Part shown: positions 31,304 through 33,910 of the stretch, piece by piece
Numbering within the stretch: position 1 is the stretch's first letter
Layout: each line of letters starts with the position of its first letter
Assembly (NCBI GenBank): GCA_021809105.1
Contig: JAKBAM010000033.1
Location: 1-33,910, forward strand
DNA from: Actinomycetes bacterium
Lineage (GTDB): Bacteria > Actinomycetota > Acidimicrobiia > Acidimicrobiales > Palsa-688
Reading direction: 5' to 3'
DNA length: 33,910 nucleotides
The notes under the pieces: generated by a model
Databases searched by the model: none
Seen by the model: only the letters and a program-made list of their open reading frames with translations
What the model was told of the DNA's origin: nothing
Translations under genes and position numbers: made by a program

Positions 31304-32955
31304 GATGCTATCGGCTCGCCGAGCGCTGCGAAGCAGGGCACGTCGGTGCCGTTCGCGTACTCGTCGGTGGTCTTGGCGAAGATCACCTGGATGCGAAGTA
31401 TGCCGGTCACGCTGAAGGAGAAGTCCTTGCTCGCCCCGAGCCCGAAGGTCTGATCCAGCAGTGGATTACCGTCGGCGAGGATCTGGATCTCGACCTGGCA
31501 GCTCGCTGGGGACGTGTCGGCGACCCCCACCCGGCCGGAGAACGTCGTGAAGCTTCGCGACAAGTTGAAGTCCACCTCCTCCGCGGTGTTCACCGCCGGC
31601 ACACCGTAGCCTTCGGCGGCGTCCGCAAAGGTCGTGCCGTTGATGCCGATGTTGAGCACCCCGTGGCGCTCTGCCGTGTCCAATACCACGTAGTTCGTGT
31701 TGTTCGTCGGGTCGAGCAGCTTCACCCCGCCCGTAGCAACGGGACTCCCGACCGGCACCGTCGTGGGAGGCACCGCCGGCGTCGGGGTCACCGTTGTAGG
31801 CGTCACCGTCGTTGTCGTCGTGGGCGCCTGGGTCGTCGTAGGGTCGGCGGTCGTGGCCGACACCGCGGCGGCCGCCGCTCCGGAAACCGGGTGCTTGGAA
31901 CCGCCCAAGGAGCTGAGCGCATAAATCCCGCCGCCGGCGATGATCACCGCCGCCGCGACCAAGCCGGCAATCAGGGCGGTCCGCTTCGCGGGTCGGTCGG
32001 TCGGCGGTGGCACCGGCGGGGCGCCCACCTCCTGGCCGGGAGCCATCGGCGGCAACGCGGGTACCCCCTCGCTGCGCCCGCCGACCACGGTCGACGACGC
32101 CTGGCGGAGGGTCCGCACCCACTCGCCCGCCGGTGGGCGGCGAGTCGGGTCGTCGGAGAAGATCTCCATGAGCTGGCCCAGCAGCTCGGTGTTCGCCCCA
32201 ATCATGCCGACCTGCCCGAGCCCGGCGCGCAGCGCCGCAGGGTCATGCGGTGGGTGGTTCCCGGTCAGCACGAAATAGGCAAGGCCGCCGAAGCTGAAAC
32301 GATCCGATCCCGGGGAGTAGTGGCCCTGGGTCCGCACCTCCGGCGGCATGTAGGTGCCTTCGGGCGCCCCGGTGATCTGCGCGGCGACGCGCAGCAGTCC
32401 GAAGTCGACCAGTACCGCCTGACCGGCCGGGGTGACGATGACATTCGCTGGGGACACGTCAGCGTGGATGACTTCCCGCTTCGACGGTGTCGCCTCACCT
32501 GAGTGGAGCCAGTCGAGGACCGTGGCCACCTGCTGCAGGTACAGCAAACCTTCGAGAATGCCTTCCGGGGTGCGATGAAGCGGCACCCAACTGCGCAGGT
32601 CCTGGCCGTCCACCCAATTCATCACCAGATACAGCGCCCTGCCCGGACTGGAGTCGGCCTCCCCGGGCAGATGCATCGCGGCGCCCTCGAAGTCCTCGCG
32701 GATCCCCACCACAGCCGGGTGACGGATGAAGCGCAAAAGCTCCGCCTGCTGTGCCCACCGAGCCTTCCACGTCTCCAAATCGGCGAACAGCTCGGTGCGT
32801 AGGATTTTGACCGCAACCGGCTCCCATGTGCCGGCAACGGCCACGTCGGCCTGCCACAGCTCCGCTTCACCGCCGGCGGATACCTGGGCACGCAGGCGGT
32901 ACTTGTCGGGATCGTCGTCAGGCCCGACGAAGAAAGATCGCTCTGAAAACGTCAC
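31300..32955 (-). CDS. Transmembrane Ser/Thr protein kinase with NPCBM-like outer domain
   Basis: 551 aa from GTG 32955, preceded by GGAAGGG; the frame extends to 33105, but the Shine-Dalgarno and domain start favour this site. The kinase domain is residues ~18-285: Gly-loop VSAGGEAEL, Lys50 in VAVK, catalytic loop HADVSPANV (H164, D166, N171), DFG at 184-186, and GTYMPPEV as the APE-like segment. The usual HRD Arg is Ala here. A Pro-rich linker leads to one membrane span (about 327-348), then a Thr/Pro-rich stalk (about 368-402). The outer domain (about 408-551: NLSRSFTTFSGRVGVADTSP, VEIQILADGNPLLDQTFGLG) resembles NPCBM carbohydrate-binding modules. It probably senses a wall or envelope ligand and phosphorylates the FHA-linked partners encoded downstream. 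Confidence 0.92.
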   Translation of the reverse strand: MTFSERSFFVGPDDDPDKYRLRAQVSAGGEAELWQADVAVAGTWEPVAVKILRTELFADLETWKARWAQQAELLRFIRHPAVVGIREDFEGAAMHLPGEADSSPGRALYLVMNWVDGQDLRSWVPLHRTPEGILEGLLYLQQVATVLDWLHSGEATPSKREVIHADVSPANVIVTPAGQAVLVDFGLLRVAAQITGAPEGTYMPPEVRTQGHYSPGSDRFSFGGLAYFVLTGNHPPHDPAALRAGLGQVGMIGANTELLGQLMEIFSDDPTRRPPAGEWVRTLRQASSTVVGGRSEGVPALPPMAPGQEVGAPPVPPPTDRPAKRTALIAGLVAAAVIIAGGGIYALSSLGGSKHPVSGAAAAAVSATTADPTTTQAPTTTTTVTPTTVTPTPAVPPTTVPVGSPVATGGVKLLDPTNNTNYVVLDTAERHGVLNIGINGTTFADAAEGYGVPAVNTAEEVDFNLSRSFTTFSGRVGVADTSPASCQVEIQILADGNPLLDQTFGLGASKDFSFSVTGILRIQVIFAKTTDEYANGTDVPCFAALGEPIAS

Positions 32956-33140
32956 TGATCTCGCCCTTCCGTAATGTTGCCGGCATACGATAACCACACA
33001 GATCGTCTCGCTCGCAAAAGACCCGCCTGCCTTGTCTCTGCCGAGTGGCCACCCCGCCAACGTCCGGGCACACACGGCGTTGGCGGCCGTGGGGGTGACG
33101 CTCATGGGGCCATCGTCCGCCAGCGAGCCCCGTCGAAGCT

Positions 33141-33250
33141 ACGGGCAGGGGTGCCCGCCGGGCGGGAACCCCTCCCCGTAGCGGGGACGGATTCGGGCGT
33201 TCAACGTAGGACCTGCTCGATCACCCTTTCGGGCACCGAGGAGGCACACC
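33141..33250 (+). promoter_or_regulatory. Possible structured 5' leader of the secreted protein gene
   Basis: Between the divergent kinase and secreted-protein genes (32956-33254) lie two clean hairpins: CGGGCA-GGGG-TGCCCG (33142-33157) and CCCCG-TAG-CGGGG (33174-33186). GGGAACCC and GGGGACGGATTCGGGCG pieces loosely recall the c-di-AMP (ydaO) riboswitch, which in actinobacteria often precedes cell-wall hydrolase genes. The conserved 3' half of that riboswitch is not evident. I see no other gene in this interval. Confidence 0.25.
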
Positions 33251-33254
33251 GACG

Positions 33255-33910
33255 ATGTTCACCACCCCGATCCGCAAGGCCACCGCAGTCGCACTCGGCT
33301 CCGCCCTGGCCGTAACCGCCCTCGGCGCCGGCGGCGTCGTCGCGCTCTCCAGCTCCAGCAGTGTTGCAACGGCCGCCGCCATGCACCACGTGTACCGCAC
33401 CGGCGGATCCGGCCTTTACGTCCACACCGGGCCGTCCACGTCCAGCGCTCACGTCGCGCTGATCGGCGAGGGCGCCCCGTTCGCGGTGAACTGCTGGACC
33501 GGCGGCACGGACATCTCCGGGGACTCGGTCTGGTTGCAGGGGAGCTCCGGGTCGGTCACCGGCTGGGTGACGGACTACTACATCGACACCCACTGGCGCA
33601 CCGTCGCCGACTTCGCCGCCCAAGGGATCCCCACCTGCGGCTCCGCGGCAGGCGCCCCTGCCCGCACCAGCGCTCCCACACCGGCTCAGGCCACACCGTC
33701 GTCGATTCCCGGCGCCGCTGCGGCCATCGCCTGGGCGGACGGCCATATCGGCCAGAACTACCTGGCCGGCTGGTGCCTGCAGTTCGTGTGGGACGCGTAC
33801 TACTACGGCGCGCACCGCAACGTCGGCGGCGCGGTCGGTGCCTACCAGTGGTGGGCGGCCCGGCCGTCCGCCCAACACCGCGGTGACACCAGCCCGCCGG
33901 CGGGGGCCTT
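33255..33910 (+). CDS. Secreted SH3 / CHAP-like cell-wall protein (partial)
   Basis: Begins at ATG 33255 and is cut by the window edge after 218 residues. A signal peptide is clear: basic start MFTTPIRKAT, then AVALGSALAVTALGAGGVVA and a likely cleavage near ATAAA. Residues ~44-128 form an SH3-like domain (VYRTGGSGLYVHTGPSTSSA, WVTDYYIDTHW). An Ala/Pro/Thr linker follows. The C-terminal part starts AIAWADGHIGQNYLAGWCLQ with Cys174 in GWCLQFVWDAY, then AYQWWAARP and GDTSPPAGA, the pattern of CHAP/NlpC-like peptidoglycan hydrolases. The His of the active site would lie beyond the window. It is divergent from the sensor kinase. Confidence 0.85.
   Translation, partial: MFTTPIRKATAVALGSALAVTALGAGGVVALSSSSSVATAAAMHHVYRTGGSGLYVHTGPSTSSAHVALIGEGAPFAVNCWTGGTDISGDSVWLQGSSGSVTGWVTDYYIDTHWRTVADFAAQGIPTCGSAAGAPARTSAPTPAQATPSSIPGAAAAIAWADGHIGQNYLAGWCLQFVWDAYYYGAHRNVGGAVGAYQWWAARPSAQHRGDTSPPAGA

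Noticed and set aside
33100..33240. ydaO-like riboswitch on the minus strand toward the kinase
   Set aside because: GCCCGAATCCGTCC appears on the minus strand, but the rest of the conserved 3' core (CAGCTAACC) is absent.

Overview
This is a GC-rich window with strong G/C bias at third codon positions. It looks like a chromosomal segment of an actinobacterium. Three separate genes for F420-type enzymes (an LLM-class oxidoreductase, a PPOX-class oxidoreductase and a DDN-like nitroreductase) and a mycothiol-isomerase-type domain protein support this. An acidimicrobial or related soil lineage is possible, but no rRNA or marker gene is present to fix it. I saw no tRNA, rRNA, CRISPR array, transposase or integrase.

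Left part (1-5.2 kb): a heavily damaged PF03773-type permease; an unfamiliar multi-pass membrane protein with a 44-codon ORF abutting its start; a divergent pair, made of a 56-aa cysteine-rich protein and a DUF302 protein, around a perfect 13-bp-arm palindrome of CsoR-like sequence; and a VOC - ArsR - SRPBCC operon.

Metabolic run (5.2-12.7 kb): glycolate oxidase subunits GlcD, GlcE and GlcF in a tightly packed minus-strand operon, preceded by an SRPBCC protein and an overlapping pair of F420-type oxidoreductases. A divergent MFS exporter follows.

Middle (12.7-24.4 kb): a VapBC toxin-antitoxin pair; a dienelactone hydrolase; an MDMPI/DinB-like protein; a PadR - ABC ATPase - FtsX export operon whose permease appears internally deleted and frameshifted; a MerR - reductase pair; a BNR beta-propeller gene overlapping a MoaD/ThiS-like gene ending in Gly-Gly; a DDN-family enzyme; a decayed RHH antitoxin/MazF locus that keeps a perfect operator-like palindrome; two overlapping VOC genes; and a decayed secreted-protein gene.

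Right part (24.4-33.9 kb): an all-minus-strand signalling region. It contains small membrane proteins of unknown role, a TPR regulator with a C-terminal SARP-like winged helix, a large lipoprotein, and a tightly overlapping Ser/Thr kinase - FHA - FHA/winged-helix operon. The kinase has one membrane span and an outer NPCBM-like domain. This kinase module is the best candidate for an undescribed envelope-signal-to-transcription system. A divergent secreted SH3/CHAP-like cell-wall protein runs off the right edge.

The window has an unusual number of broken genes (permease, FtsX permease, mazEF-like pair, secreted lipoprotein) beside intact overlapping operons.
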